NCBI GenBank assembly: GCA_025200525.1
Contig: CM045761.1
Location: forward strand, 56,507,438 to 56,571,437
Length of the DNA stretch: 64,000 nt
Origin: Camellia lanceoleosa
Taxonomy: Eukaryota > Streptophyta > Magnoliopsida > Ericales > Theaceae
Reading direction: 5' to 3'
Shown: piece after piece, positions 22,286 through 32,338 of the stretch
How positions within the stretch are numbered: the stretch's first letter is position 1
Layout: each line of letters begins with the position of its first letter
Notes under the pieces: model-generated
Told to the model about the DNA's origin: nothing
Seen by the model: the letters and a program-made list of their open reading frames with translations, nothing else
Databases searched by the model: none
Position numbers and translations under genes: made by a program

Positions 22286-22445
22286 CGGCCAGGCCCAAAA
22301 ACACACAGCTGGGCCCAAAAAACCCACAACCGGACCAAATAATGCAAGGCAAGGTCTAAAAAAGCACTCTGGATAAGTTTTCATTGAAACCCGACCGGAT
22401 CTAAACAAGCCACGGCCGGATCTAAACAAACCCGACCGAGTCAAA
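22286..22445. repeat. Second GGCCGG motif cluster of Tat/Ogre-like LTR A, 20-21-bp periodic
   Basis: GGCCC-like words followed by AAA start at 22292, 22312, 22332, 22353, then 22397, 22418 and 22438. Steps are 20 or 21 bp apart from one 44-bp gap. Unit text is near CGGCCGGATCTAAACAA. It lies upstream of the TATA box. Confidence 0.85.
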
Positions 22446-22474
22446 AAATCTGCATTTTAAGCCCGACTTCAAAC

Positions 22475-22630
22475 GGGCATATCTCCCTCACCCGGACTTG
22501 GTTTTAGGTGATTCTTGAGTCTAAATTGAAGCTCCAGAAGTCTACTTTCCAATGGTGGTGGCTTCATATATAAATTCTAAGTGCACAAAGAGATATGCCT
22601 AATTTAGTGAAGGTTATTCATTTATTTCTT
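22475..22630 (+). repeat. Module M, second copy
   Basis: Inverted counterpart of 16745-16900. It directly follows the motif cluster at 22286-22445, so cluster plus module looks like one cassette present in two unrelated LTRs. Confidence 0.8.
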
Positions 22631-24441
22631 AATGGTTTGATGCTCAACCTTTTCCTAAACTAGTTTTCTTCCATCTCCTCATATTTCCGTCAACTCCAAA
22701 CATATAAATAAGATGCTTTAAAAGATATTTCAAAGAGTTCATCTCATTTTAATTTATTTCCACTTTATCCTTACTCGGTTTATCGAAAAGTGCAATATTT
22801 TAAACGAAATGCAAGCCTTGGAATATCGTAAAAATATTTGGAAAAATATTTTGAAAAAAAAGGTTTTAAGGTCTAAAATAGTTCGGCTAAAATAGGGTGT
22901 AAGGTTTAGGATTAGAGTTTGAATCCAAATTTCTTCGCTGAGAATTCAAAGAATTGCACATTGTAACTTTCATCATCGAGTGCTCAGAATAAAGCGCCCA
23001 AGTCTTAAGGGCGGTAAAAAATAAGGTGTCTGCAATTCCCTAATAGCTTACATCTTTCCAAGACCGTTCTTCGTTACAACAAAATGAGTCATAAGCCCAG
23101 TACAAATAAAGCCCTAGGCTCGTACAAAAGGTAAATACAAAATAAATAAAAGTGAGCATTCAGCTCCACAATCCTCCCAAGTTAAGTCCTTAGCAGAGAC
23201 ATATCACTAACACCTGAAAATGGTTTTTCTCAAATAGGGTGAGTCAAAGCCCAGTGTAAATAATCTAACACAATATATGAATCTTAACAAAGATACAAGT
23301 AAAATGTGCATATACAATGCCTGCGATAAAATCATTCATAGTTTACAGGATCATAGTATGCCAAGCTTTATATCTCAATCCATTTTATCTTAATTCATTT
23401 CATGACAATTCATTTTACCTTAATTTTCATGAGTCAAATCCATTGTTATCAAAACAACCCAACTGAGGCTACTACTCAGTGGTTATTTAATCAACACAAC
23501 CATTACACAACACTTCAATTTGCCATGTTATGAAAATTTTGTCCGTGGGAATTTGCACCTACGTATACGCACGGTTTCAGGACTTTTACCCTAGACACAT
23601 AGGCCAACTTAATTCAATGGAGTCCATCTCATTTCTTCTCCCGAACATGTAGTACATCTCATTTCTTCTCCCAAATATCATACATGTACAATGTATTAAA
23701 ACACGGTCATATTCAATGACAATAGTTAAGAGATTAGTTTGAATTCACCTAATCCTCATGTAATTTCTATAACAATCATAGCTATCCTCCACCGATAGTT
23801 CAAAACATATATTTCTAAACAGATATACAATCTCCAAGACATGTAGATTATCCAAATTTCCATTGGTGAGATATAATACATAACGAACTCCACCATTTAT
23901 ATAAACATTCATCCAATTTCATATTTCCAATACTAATTTCATTATTTATACAAAATAATTATTTTAAACATTTTAGGGAAAAACTTCATTCTCTTCCAAA
24001 TCCAACCCATATGTCAAAATCAACAAATTTAATATAACACATCTTCATATCTATACCCATAACCATTTTCGATACCTTCATTTGAAAACTCCTCTTTTGA
24101 TTTTAAATCAACACCCTAGGTTTGTCTAAAATCCTCCAAATCCAACATTATTTACACAACAACAAATAACTAAGTTAAAAATCATAGGAGAGTGTAGAAA
24201 GTCCCTACCTCAAGCTTAGAAGACCAAGGAAGAAATGGAGGAACTTCAAAGATGCCGAAATCAAGATCTATTCGGATCAAAACGGAGCTCTTGAGATGTT
24301 CTATCTTTTTTCCCAAGACACTAGGGTAGAGAAACCAATGAATCTAGGTGAAAATGTAGAGAGTGAGTTTTAGAAAGAGAGGGTCCTAATCTAGGGCTTA
24401 GGGTGGAAAAGGTATGAAAAAGTGATGTAAAAAGGTACTGC

Positions 24442-24718
24442 TGCGAGCTAATATACACACAGTCTGTTTGAGCGCAAGACACAATAAGTTGTTATACTCG
24501 AGCGCAAAAAACGATGCTCGAACATAGAATGCACACTCCCAGTAGTTTTGCAGACAACAGACCAACGCTCGAGCGCAAGAAGAGCCGCTCGAGCTGAGCT
24601 CACTCGAGCGTGGAAAACGCTGCTCGAGCGTAGAATACATCCTCCTAGTAGTTTTGCAAACCTGCAAAAGTACTGAGAGTTCACAAAGCTCGCTTGAGCG
24701 CAAGAAGTGCCACTCGAG
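24442..24718. repeat. CTCGAG motif pairs at exactly 20-bp spacing (minus-strand LTR)
   Basis: Pairs start at 24497/24517, 24568/24588, 24603/24623 and 24693/24713, all 20 bp apart. Degenerate single copies lie at 24442 and 24467. Linkers read near CGCAAGAAG, the complement of the CTTCTTGCG linker at 20283-20295, so array orientation follows LTR orientation. Confidence 0.92.
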
Positions 24719-24913
24719 TGGGGGAACAAAATCCTAGGCAACAAAAGGTTTAAAAACCAATTAACCAACCTGTTCCGAACATGTTCAATACATCCCAATA
24801 GCCAAACTCAAGTAAAAATAAGAAGAGAAAGACATGAACAACATTTGGAAACCACAAAACCCGAGTCCAGATAATCAAATAGGTCGGGTCAAAACCGAAA
24901 TTGCTATACGATG

Positions 24914-25930
24914 AGAGAGGAACAATTAAGTTTGGTGGGTTTGTTTTGTGACTTATTTTGGTAATTAAAATAGTTTATTTTTTAAAACTTGGTGAGTATA
25001 ATATTTATATAAAAAATTAAAATAATTAGGCATAAAATTATGCATTTGGATTATATTTATTTTTAAAAAATGAACGATAAATATAATTTTGACAATAGAT
25101 TGTTGTATACTTTGTTTAATATAAATATGATCTAATTATGTGGTTAACTGTACCTGATCATATTAATTTTTTGTATAACTCAACGAATATAAATATTTAA
25201 AAATAAAATATTTGAATCACTAAGTATCCTAGAAGCAAGCCTTGTCAACTAAAAGTCACATAAGTCATTTAAGTGTATCTGATACAATATTTTTAAAGGG
25301 TATATATATTATAATTTTTCTTAATCAATACATTGGCAAAATTAAGACTTTTAGGATATAAGTCTATTTCTGAATCTTTTGAGCCATTAGGCCTAAGATC
25401 TAATTTTTTTTTAGTTAAAATGACATAATTTGTCCAAAATGACAACTATCTCTTGAAATCAATCTATCGGTTTATCTATTAAAATCAATCTATCTGTCTA
25501 TTTGTTAAAATTTACCAAACTATCTATTGAAATGTGACATATGTTACTCATTCAACAACATATTTATTGAATATCACACATTTCTCGACCTTACTACTAC
25601 TACTTACTACCGCTAGCCACCAGTTGCCGCCAACTTTTTAGCAACCTTTTCTAGTGTATCTTTATTACCAAACAAAATTTTACCTTAGATCTAATGCTTT
25701 ATATCCCCTTTAGAATGGATTTTTCATTAATTTTTTCTTAAATTAAATGATATTTAAACTTAATAATATATTATACTACATAAATAAATATATTTTACAA
25801 ATTATATTCATTAATGTAGCACTTATCACATTATTCAAATAAATTATATTTTTGCGTGACATGTTGATTAATACGAAATATTTATATTTTTTTTAATTAT
25901 AGTAGTAATATTTTAAGGGTTTGGTAGCTC
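24914..25930. other. AT-rich intergenic sequence
   Basis: No gene seen. 25020-25200 shares words with the foldback MITEs further on (AATAAATATGATCTAA-like text), so an old copy may be present. Confidence 0.5.
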
Positions 25931-25939
25931 TTAAATTAC

Positions 25940-26300
25940 TTATCTCAACTTGCGAGATCATTGGATTTAGTAGATTCGTTTTGGAACTGATTTTGGCAAT
26001 TTGAACCGATCACTTTTTAAGACTCGTTATATAAAATATTTATGTAAAAAATTAAGATGATCGGATATTGGTATACAAGAAGTAGATAACTATTCTTGAA
26101 ATTATAATTGGCATCTTTTTTTAAAACATAAATATGATTCAAACATAATTATTAGTTATCAATATCCAATCATCTTAATTTTTTTATGAATATTTTATTC
26201 AACAAATCTCAAAAAGTGAGCGATTGAGATAACCAAAATTCATCCTAAAATGAGTCTATCAAACCTAAAAGTTATCTCAATGATAACTTGAGAAAAATCA
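25940..26300. mobile_element. Long-armed foldback MITE, copy 1
   Basis: Inverted arms of more than 100 bp meet near 26110. The left arm includes ATTTTGGCAATTTGAACCG and AATTAAGATGATCGGATAT; the right arm carries their complements. The core word TGATCGGATAT recurs in the copies at 27164 and 28026. Outer limits are approximate. Confidence 0.65.
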
Positions 26301-26346
26301 AACTTATATTTTAATACTAAAATTTAATTATCAAAAAAAGAAATTG

Positions 26347-27003
26347 GCCTTGTTTGGGAGGAGAGTTGAGCTAAAATAGCTCACTAAAAGATAAAATAGA
26401 CTAAAATAGTTAATAAGATAAAAATGTCATATTCAACTCATAATCATTTTACTTTTTCTCTCACAACGATCAAATCAATTATATAAAAAAAATAATAATA
26501 GCTAACTTCTCAAATATAATTTTTTTAACTAAATTAAAATAGTCAAAAAAAAAAAAAAAAAGGTATCGTTCTGTATAATTTTAGAATTACGATTTGAGAA
26601 TAGAGTTGTATTTTGAGTTTGTGAGTTTTGAAATTATGATTTGAGTGTGAAACATTTGTTTGATTATGAGTTTTGAATTGAGTTTGAAATTTTTGATTGG
26701 ATATATGATATTTGATTAAAAAACTTACAACTCATAAATAAACACATAACCCAAACTTCGATTCAAAACTCATAAAAAAAATTTAAAAATTCTGAAATTA
26801 TTTTTTATTTAAAATATAAAAAATAACAAGTGTCAATTGTAAAAAAAAATTCGGGAGAATAGCCGAGTAGACGTGTTTTCAAAAGTAGATATGAAATCAA
26901 TTTTTAAAAATTCTAACCAAACACGACACTCAAACCAAGGTATGAAATCACATTTCTAAAGCTCTACCAAACACAACCTAAATAGCTAACTTCCAAACGC
27001 GGC
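26347..27003. mobile_element. MITE with a second MITE nested inside
   Basis: The outer ends are GGCCTTGTTTGGGAGG (26347) and, reversed, GCCGCGTTTGGAAG (27003), with the AGCTAAAATAG/TAGCTATTTAG words continuing the inverted match. Inside, 26562-26978 has its own inverted ends: GGTATCGTTCTGTATA against reversed GGTTGTGTTTGGTAGA. No target duplication was established for either. Superfamily unknown. Confidence 0.5.
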
Positions 27004-27163
27004 GATTGTCAGTTGGTGGATCTAGTACTTTAATGACCCGAGACCAAAAAAAAACAAAGATAATGTTAGTTGGTGTTTGTTGTCGTTTTCTTTTAGGGTC
27101 CAGTTTGTCTCAAGTTGAGATCAAGACTGGGCCCATCCAATCCGGTTCATGGGCTCATTTTTT

Positions 27164-27426
27164 GGGCCCGTTTGATAATCCAAATCGTGAATGTGTAGAA
27201 CTCATCGAGTAATATAAGTCTGTAAAAAATTAAGTTGATCGGATATCGATAGCTATGTGAGTAAATCAATTTTGTATAAAAAAAATAGACGGTGAACAAA
27301 TTAACGGTTGACAATAAACTGTTTTGATCACATAGCTATCGATATCCGATCAACGTGATTTTTTACAAGTATATAGCACTCAACGAGTTCTACATATTGA
27401 ATAGTTCAGATTATCAAAACAGGACC
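27164..27426. mobile_element. Long-armed foldback MITE, copy 2
   Basis: Two arms of about 95 bp are separated by about 75 bp. The left arm includes TTTGATAATCC, TGTAGAACTC and GATCGGATATCGATAGC; the right arm is the reverse with few mismatches. No open frame. The hairpin would be very stable as RNA. Confidence 0.8.
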
Positions 27427-27429
27427 TGT

Positions 27430-28020
27430 GGTGGGTCTCCACGGGTCCAATAGTATCGTCCAGTCCGATCTCGGACTGGACCAAAGCCAGTGCCTTCTTT
27501 TACTATCAACTTGGAGTATTTCATTTTAAAAAAAAAAAAAAAAAATGGAGTATTTCCAATAATACTATTTATTTATTTTTTACAAATTTTATTTAGAAAG
27601 TGCATTTTTTATTTTAGGTAATCACTTTTTTAACTAATTTTTTCAATAATAATCTCTATTCCTTTTCTATTCCATTTAAGTACTTTTTTATTATTATTTT
27701 CAATCTCTATTTAGTTTAATTTTAAAAGTCCATCTTTGAAATTTTTTTAAAATATTATGAACTAATTTGGTAAAAAAAAATAAAAAATGATCATTTTTAT
27801 TTAATTTTACCTTATTTGATGGAATTTATTCTTGTCAAATTAATTTTTATTTTTGAGGAGGAGTTTTGAGGTTTGACGTTGCTTAAAATTAAAAATATGA
27901 GAATTGTTGTAGATAATCCTTTGATTTGTCCTCTGTTTAAGAAAAGATAGAAAAAGGGTTAGTCTTTTCTCCCGTCTGAGATCGAATTAGAATGGGTTAT
28001 TGGGTCCGTAAGAGTCCACC
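27430..28020. other. AT-rich intergenic sequence
   Basis: Nothing recognised beyond A-tracts and ordinary AT-rich text. Confidence 0.5.
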
Positions 28021-28025
28021 ATATA

Positions 28026-28257
28026 TCCTATTTTGATGATCTGAATCATTCAATGTGTAAAGCTCGTCGAACACTTTATTCTTCTAAAAAATTATATTGA
28101 TCGGATTAAATTTTTGTCAATGGTAAATATAATTTTCAAAATAAATTATTAACAACAATCTGATCCGATCAAGTAGCTATAGCCATCCAATCAATGTGAT
28201 TTTTTACAGAGAGATGTGTTCTACACATTAAACGGTTCGAATTATTAAAATAGGACC
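28026..28257. mobile_element. Long-armed foldback MITE, copy 3 (diverged)
   Basis: It shares with copy 2 the words ATTTTGATGATCTGAA, AATGTGTA, GATCGGATT and CTACACATTAAACGGTTCG. The arms still pair but with more mismatches and small gaps. Confidence 0.65.
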
Positions 28258-28925
28258 TGTGATAGATCTCACAGGCCTAACAACACCGTCCAATCTACTA
28301 TAAACTAGAGATTAGCCTAATCGAAGAAAAAACATTATCTTATATGAGTGATGATATAGAAATGTCCCTAGGTTAGTTGATCACGGCCCACATACATAAT
28401 TTAAATCGTTCATTTAAGAAGGGCTGTTGAGTAGACATATGATTAAAGCGTACTTATTTGGAAAATAAATTATTCATTAAATTACACTTTACTTCTTTTA
28501 TGTTTGGCTACTTTTTCACTTTTGTTCTTAAAATTTGTTTTTTTCTCACTTGAACCTTTTATATTTCAAGTTTTTTTCAGTTTACTCTTAAAATTAATTT
28601 CTATTAAAAATTAGACAGAAAATGATATTTTAATAATCACGTGGCATAAAAATAGGGTGTAACTTGGGCAAGCTCAACTCGACCAACCCGAACTCAGCCC
28701 AAATGTTTTAGGATTTGGACAAGATATTTTCAAATTCGGTACGGGCTTGGATAAAAATTTAGAAGCTCGAATTAAATTTGGACGGTGTGACACCCTAAAC
28801 GTTTAATTAAATACCACATAAATATTTATAGTTATATATAATTGTGGTTGTATGTTATAATGTATTATTAAAGTAATAAATAAATAAATAAATACTAATA
28901 ACAATAAGAATAAAATAAATATATG

Positions 28926-28981
<56 letters not shown>
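28926..28981. repeat. (TAA)n microsatellite in the 5' LTR
   Basis: About 18 uninterrupted trinucleotide units. The 3' LTR has only about 7 units at 44945-44966, so the repeat changed length after insertion. Confidence 0.95.
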
Positions 28982-29277
28982 GTGGGAGTGATAGTAAAAT
29001 AAAATAATTAATTTTTTGTTGACATGCGATAAAGTGTCATTTAATTAGTTAGTTTTTTTGGTTTATCAAACAAGTGGTACATAATTAGTATAAAGAATTG
29101 GGTCAAGATATAATTATCATAAAAGTTAATATAACAAGATAAGTATAAATCTAGGCAGATTCTAATATAAATCTAAGGAAGATCGGCTGTGGGCACGTGT
29201 TGAGTGATGGCACCGTTTGCCTTCCTATAAATGAGTCCAGATCCTCGGCAATGGTTTCCTGCCGTGGTCTCTGCTGT

Positions 29278-29305
29278 GGTGCCAAAACGACGTCGTTTTG
29301 GCACC
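29278..29305. repeat. 28-bp perfect palindrome in the left MULE arm
   Basis: Symmetric about the central GACGTC at 29289-29294, with outer ends GGTGCC and GGCACC. It is followed by a T-tract of about 19 bases. The identical palindrome is at 30509-30536 in the right arm, preceded by an A-tract. Confidence 0.95.
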
Positions 29306-29431
29306 TTTTTTTTTTTTTTTTTTCAAGCTTCTCTCTCTAACACTTCATTCCCAAATCTGAGACCCAAATCCGAGACCCAAATCTGAGAGAGACCCCTCCT
29401 CCTCTTCTTCCTCCCCTCCCTCCCTCCCTCC

Positions 29432-29831
29432 AAAACCTAGACTCCAACTTCCACAAATTCCCCAAAATCCAACTCAAATCCCTCACAAATTCCACCTCCC
29501 TCAAATCCATGACTGCCATTATCGCCAAGACCTCCTCCTTGGCAAGTGATCGAGAAGCCCTCCTCCTCCAAAGCAAGTGATCGAAGCCCTCCTCCTCCAA
29601 AACCCAGACTCCAACTTCCCCAAATTCCCCAAAATCCAACTCAAATCCCTCACAAATTCCACCTCCCTTAAATCCATGACCGCCATTATCCCCGCCTCTC
29701 TCGCCGCACCTCCCTCCTTGGCCGAAGTGATCAAGAAGGCGGCCCTTTCATTCAAGAATCGCTCTTCCTCCTACCCCCAACGCCGTCGCCCCCCCACCAG
29801 CGCTTCAAACCCACCCTCGCACCACCGCTAG
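29432..29831 (+). pseudogene. Captured coding-like segment in the MULE, internally duplicated
   Basis: About 92 bp at 29432-29523 is repeated at 29599-29690 with few differences. Both translate to a segment like FPKIQLKSLTNSTSLKSMTA. The second copy continues to a stop at 29829-29831. Composition (C-rich, low A/T) differs sharply from the surrounding LTR, which suggests a host exon picked up by the MULE. I do not recognise the parent gene. Confidence 0.5.
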
Positions 29832-30508
29832 CGCGAGCTCTCTTCCTCTTCTTCTCGGTGATCTAGAAACCCCTATTTAGAGAAGAGATCTGAGATGAAA
29901 GACGAAGCGAAGAGAAGAAGCCGATCTCATTACATTTTGTTTAATTTTTTTTTTTTTTGAAAGATCTGAAAGACGAAGAGAGAAGAAGCCGATCTCTGGT
30001 TCTGATTTTGATTGGCAAAAATCTGATTTCTTCTTTTGATTTCTTTGCTCTGTGACAATCACTGTGTTCATCCTCTTCACTACACTCTTTATTCTTTCTC
30101 TCAATCGAATCTGGGTTCAAGTTCGGAAACTAATGAAGGAAGACGTCGAGAGGATGAAGATGTTGAATGTCATCCTATACTTGAAGGTTTTGAACTAGTA
30201 ATGGGTTGAAATCTGAGCTAGTTTATAGGTTGAAGTTTGTGTGTTTAGTTTATAGGTTGAAAAAATCCAACCAAACGAAAGACCTTTGTTTCAAAAATCT
30301 GAGATTAAATCTGAAAACAAAAATTTGATTATTTTCTTTGTTTGAGAGGGGCATTGGCAGAGATGATTGTATTGTATGTGAATAATCTGATTTCCTTTTC
30401 TCTTCCTTCTTCTTCTCTGTCATCCTTGTGGTATCTCTCTGATATGGGTGTTAGAGTTGGGAATGGAGGGTAAGAGAGGAGCTTGAAAAAAAAAAAAAAA
30501 AAAAAAAA

Positions 30509-30536
30509 GGTGCCAAAACGACGTCGTTTTGGCACC
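30509..30536. repeat. 28-bp perfect palindrome in the right MULE arm
   Basis: Same sequence as 29278-29305. Each arm can therefore form its own cruciform in addition to pairing with the other arm. Confidence 0.95.
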
Positions 30537-31592
30537 ACAGCAGGAACCACTGCAGGAAACCATTGCCGAGGATCTGGACTCCCTATAAATAGGAGGAAGT
30601 TGATCAAGAATCAAGATCAGTGAAAAAAGAAAAAAAAAGAAAAAAAAGGAGAAACACGCTAGAGTACTGGCGGTAGGAAACTTATAATAAGAAGGGTTGT
30701 AATAGTGAAAGGTAAAGGGTAAGGGTCAATATTAAAATGAGTTATATTATATTTTGAGTTATCATAATATATTTTACGTATGTTTTGATTTATCATAATT
30801 TAATTTATACAAGCTATGTTTTATAAATTATATTAATATTTAATTACGTGGATTAATTTCTGAACTCTATTTGTTTAAAATGAAACCTATGGATATGGTT
30901 GTTTAAATTTTAAAGAATATTTGACTATGACCTTATAAACAATTATGTTTTGTAAGTACAACCACGGGAGTCCCATGTCTTGGAGGACTTAAATAATCAT
31001 TGCCCTCTGTTTGGTCACTTTGTAGTCCTCTGTTTGTCATGGATCCATTGACCTCAGTTCTGACTGTCACTTCTGTGACTTCTGTTCTGTTCTGTTCTGT
31101 TCTATACCGTGGTTGTGGTTATTTATTTATATAATTTCTGTATTTCAGTTTCTACCACTTAAATAATTTTTTTACCAAAGTAAGTTATATAAATATTTTG
31201 GCTTAACTAACTATCCATGGTTATTTTGTATTCTCTATACTCTTGGCATAATATTTCTCACTCTGCTATGTGCTTATAGCTGTTACCCTTTCAGGTGATG
31301 AGATGTAAGGAAGACCCATAACCTCCTGTAGTGGAACCTGTGTAAGAAATTGATGCGAATCCATTAATTTGTTTTTCTTTTCTTTTCTTCCTGTTGTTTT
31401 TTCTGATGGTCGGTCGCTGCACAATAAAATAATAAAAGCCTATGGATGTATTTTTTTTTAAATAGTAGAATGAAGTAATTTCTTGTTTAATTATTTTTAT
31501 TTTTGCTTGCGCAGTTTAATTTGCTACGATTAGAATAAATTAGTAAGTTGCGATTCTAACCCTAAGCCCCTGGGGTTGGGTCGTGATAAAGG

Positions 31593-31609
31593 TGGTATTA
31601 GAGCAATGG
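31593..31609 (+). promoter_or_regulatory. Primer-binding site of chromovirus 2
   Basis: TGGTATTAGAGCAATGG lies four bases after the LTR. It differs from the standard TGGTATCAGAGC by one C-to-T change. Confidence 0.88.
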
Positions 31610-31795
31610 TTCATTCAAAAAAAAAAAAAAAAAGAAGCTATTTTAATTTGATTAGAAAGTTTGAAAGGTTATAAATAAATCTTTAAATAAAACTATATAG
31701 CTAGGTGAACATAATAAAATAAAATAAAATAAAATATATACCTGCGACGTTAGTCTTTTTATGTAAAATCTCATGTTTATTTTGGTGATGTAGAA

Positions 31796-32338
31796 ATGTC
31801 CGAGATTAACCTTGATCAAGCATTTTGGGATGAGCTTGGGGCCATTAATTTGAATGAGATTTTAGTAGAGCACCCCGCTCCCTCCTCACCTGAAGGATGG
31901 GAAGATTCAGAGGATATAATTAGAGGACTACATCCAGGCCTTACCTAATTAATGGATCAGCTAATCTATATGCAAATTGATCCTACTAATGTCACACATT
32001 TACTATGGAGGCAGAGCCATGCCTATATGCGCGAAGGCTTTCTCGGACCCACTCGTGTCCTCGGCGTTGCCTCGGGACATGACCGCCCACACTACATCAT
32101 AGGTCCTTTACCCCCACATTTTGTGGCAAGAAGAGGGAACGTGTACCCCGAGGACTACATTTTTACCGCTGCTCCTAACCTGCTGGAAATTATTAATATT
32201 CAAAATGTTGACTTTAGTAATGACCTATCATATATCGAGACACTCGACTGGATTGTTGATCGAGCATTTTTGGGATACATACAGTCCGTCCATATTTTCA
32301 TAGTCCAGGTAGCGTGGATGTGTTTTGGTGTGGTCTAG
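31796..32338 (+). pseudogene. Unrecognised ORF between PBS and gag of chromovirus 2
   Basis: A single frame of about 180 codons starts at 31796 (MSEINLDQAFWDELG) and ends with TAG at 32336-32338, broken by one TAA near 31947. The first part is acidic (EGWEDSEDI). The second includes HDRPHYIIGPLPPHFVARRG and a hydrophobic end (FLGYIQSVHIFIVQ). Chromoviruses do not normally have an ORF here; Tat/Ogre elements do have one upstream of gag. Function unknown. It could be a captured gene fragment or element-specific. Confidence 0.5.

Larger units (their letters stand above)
14719..23034 (-). mobile_element. Tat/Ogre-like solo LTR A, carrying two nested solo LTRs
   Basis: It starts TGTAACTAGC and ends GGTGTCTGCA, flanked by ATGCC (14714-14718) and ATTCC (23035-23039), a one-mismatch duplication. 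After removing the two nested elements about 3.6 kb remains. It is collinear with the LTR at 34759-39087: TCCAAATCYGGCAA near 14830, AGAATCGCCACCTAAATATTT near 14903, CTAATGCAAC near 18064, GGGGGTTGGAAGACAT near 18304. Reversed, the start TGYAGACACC resembles Tat/Ogre LTR starts; that clade name is inference. Confidence 0.75.
14508..24908 (-). mobile_element. Solo LTR, Tekay-like, split by a nested insertion
   Basis: On plus it starts TGTAACATACCC (14508) and ends TTGCTATA (24908), the reverse of the family ends. It is flanked by the perfect 5-bp duplication CGATG at 14503-14507 and 24909-24913. Its own sequence is 14508-14718 plus 23040-24908, about 2.08 kb, matching the 2.07-kb LTR at 19925-21998. 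No internal coding region belongs to it, so it is a solo LTR produced by LTR-LTR recombination before the nested insertions. Confidence 0.87.
29233..30581. mobile_element. Mutator-like element (non-autonomous, possible Pack-MULE)
   Basis: Inverted ends of about 110 bp begin GAGTCCAGATCCTCGGCAA. The flanks are a perfect 9-bp duplication CCTATAAAT at 29224-29232 and 30582-30590. A 9-bp duplication and long inverted ends are the Mutator hallmark. No transposase is present. The interior has a coding-like, proline-rich segment. The duplicated target is the LTR TATA region. Confidence 0.92.
28786..31588 (+). mobile_element. 5' LTR of chromovirus 2, containing a MULE
   Basis: Without the 1349-bp MULE and its duplicated 9 bp, it is 1445 bp, against 1419 bp for the 3' LTR. 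Most of the difference is the longer TAA repeat and small indels. Text is closely similar throughout (for example ATACCACATAAATATTTATA after the start). Confidence 0.9.

Noticed and set aside
22193..22444. Minus-strand frame rich in LFRSGRG/LFGP repeats
   Set aside because: Translation of the 20-21-bp GGCCGG array in the Tat/Ogre-like LTR; no family recognised.
24398..24798. Two minus-strand frames with RSSxxxARAxxxxLE repeats
   Set aside because: Translations of the CTCGAG array in the minus-strand LTR.
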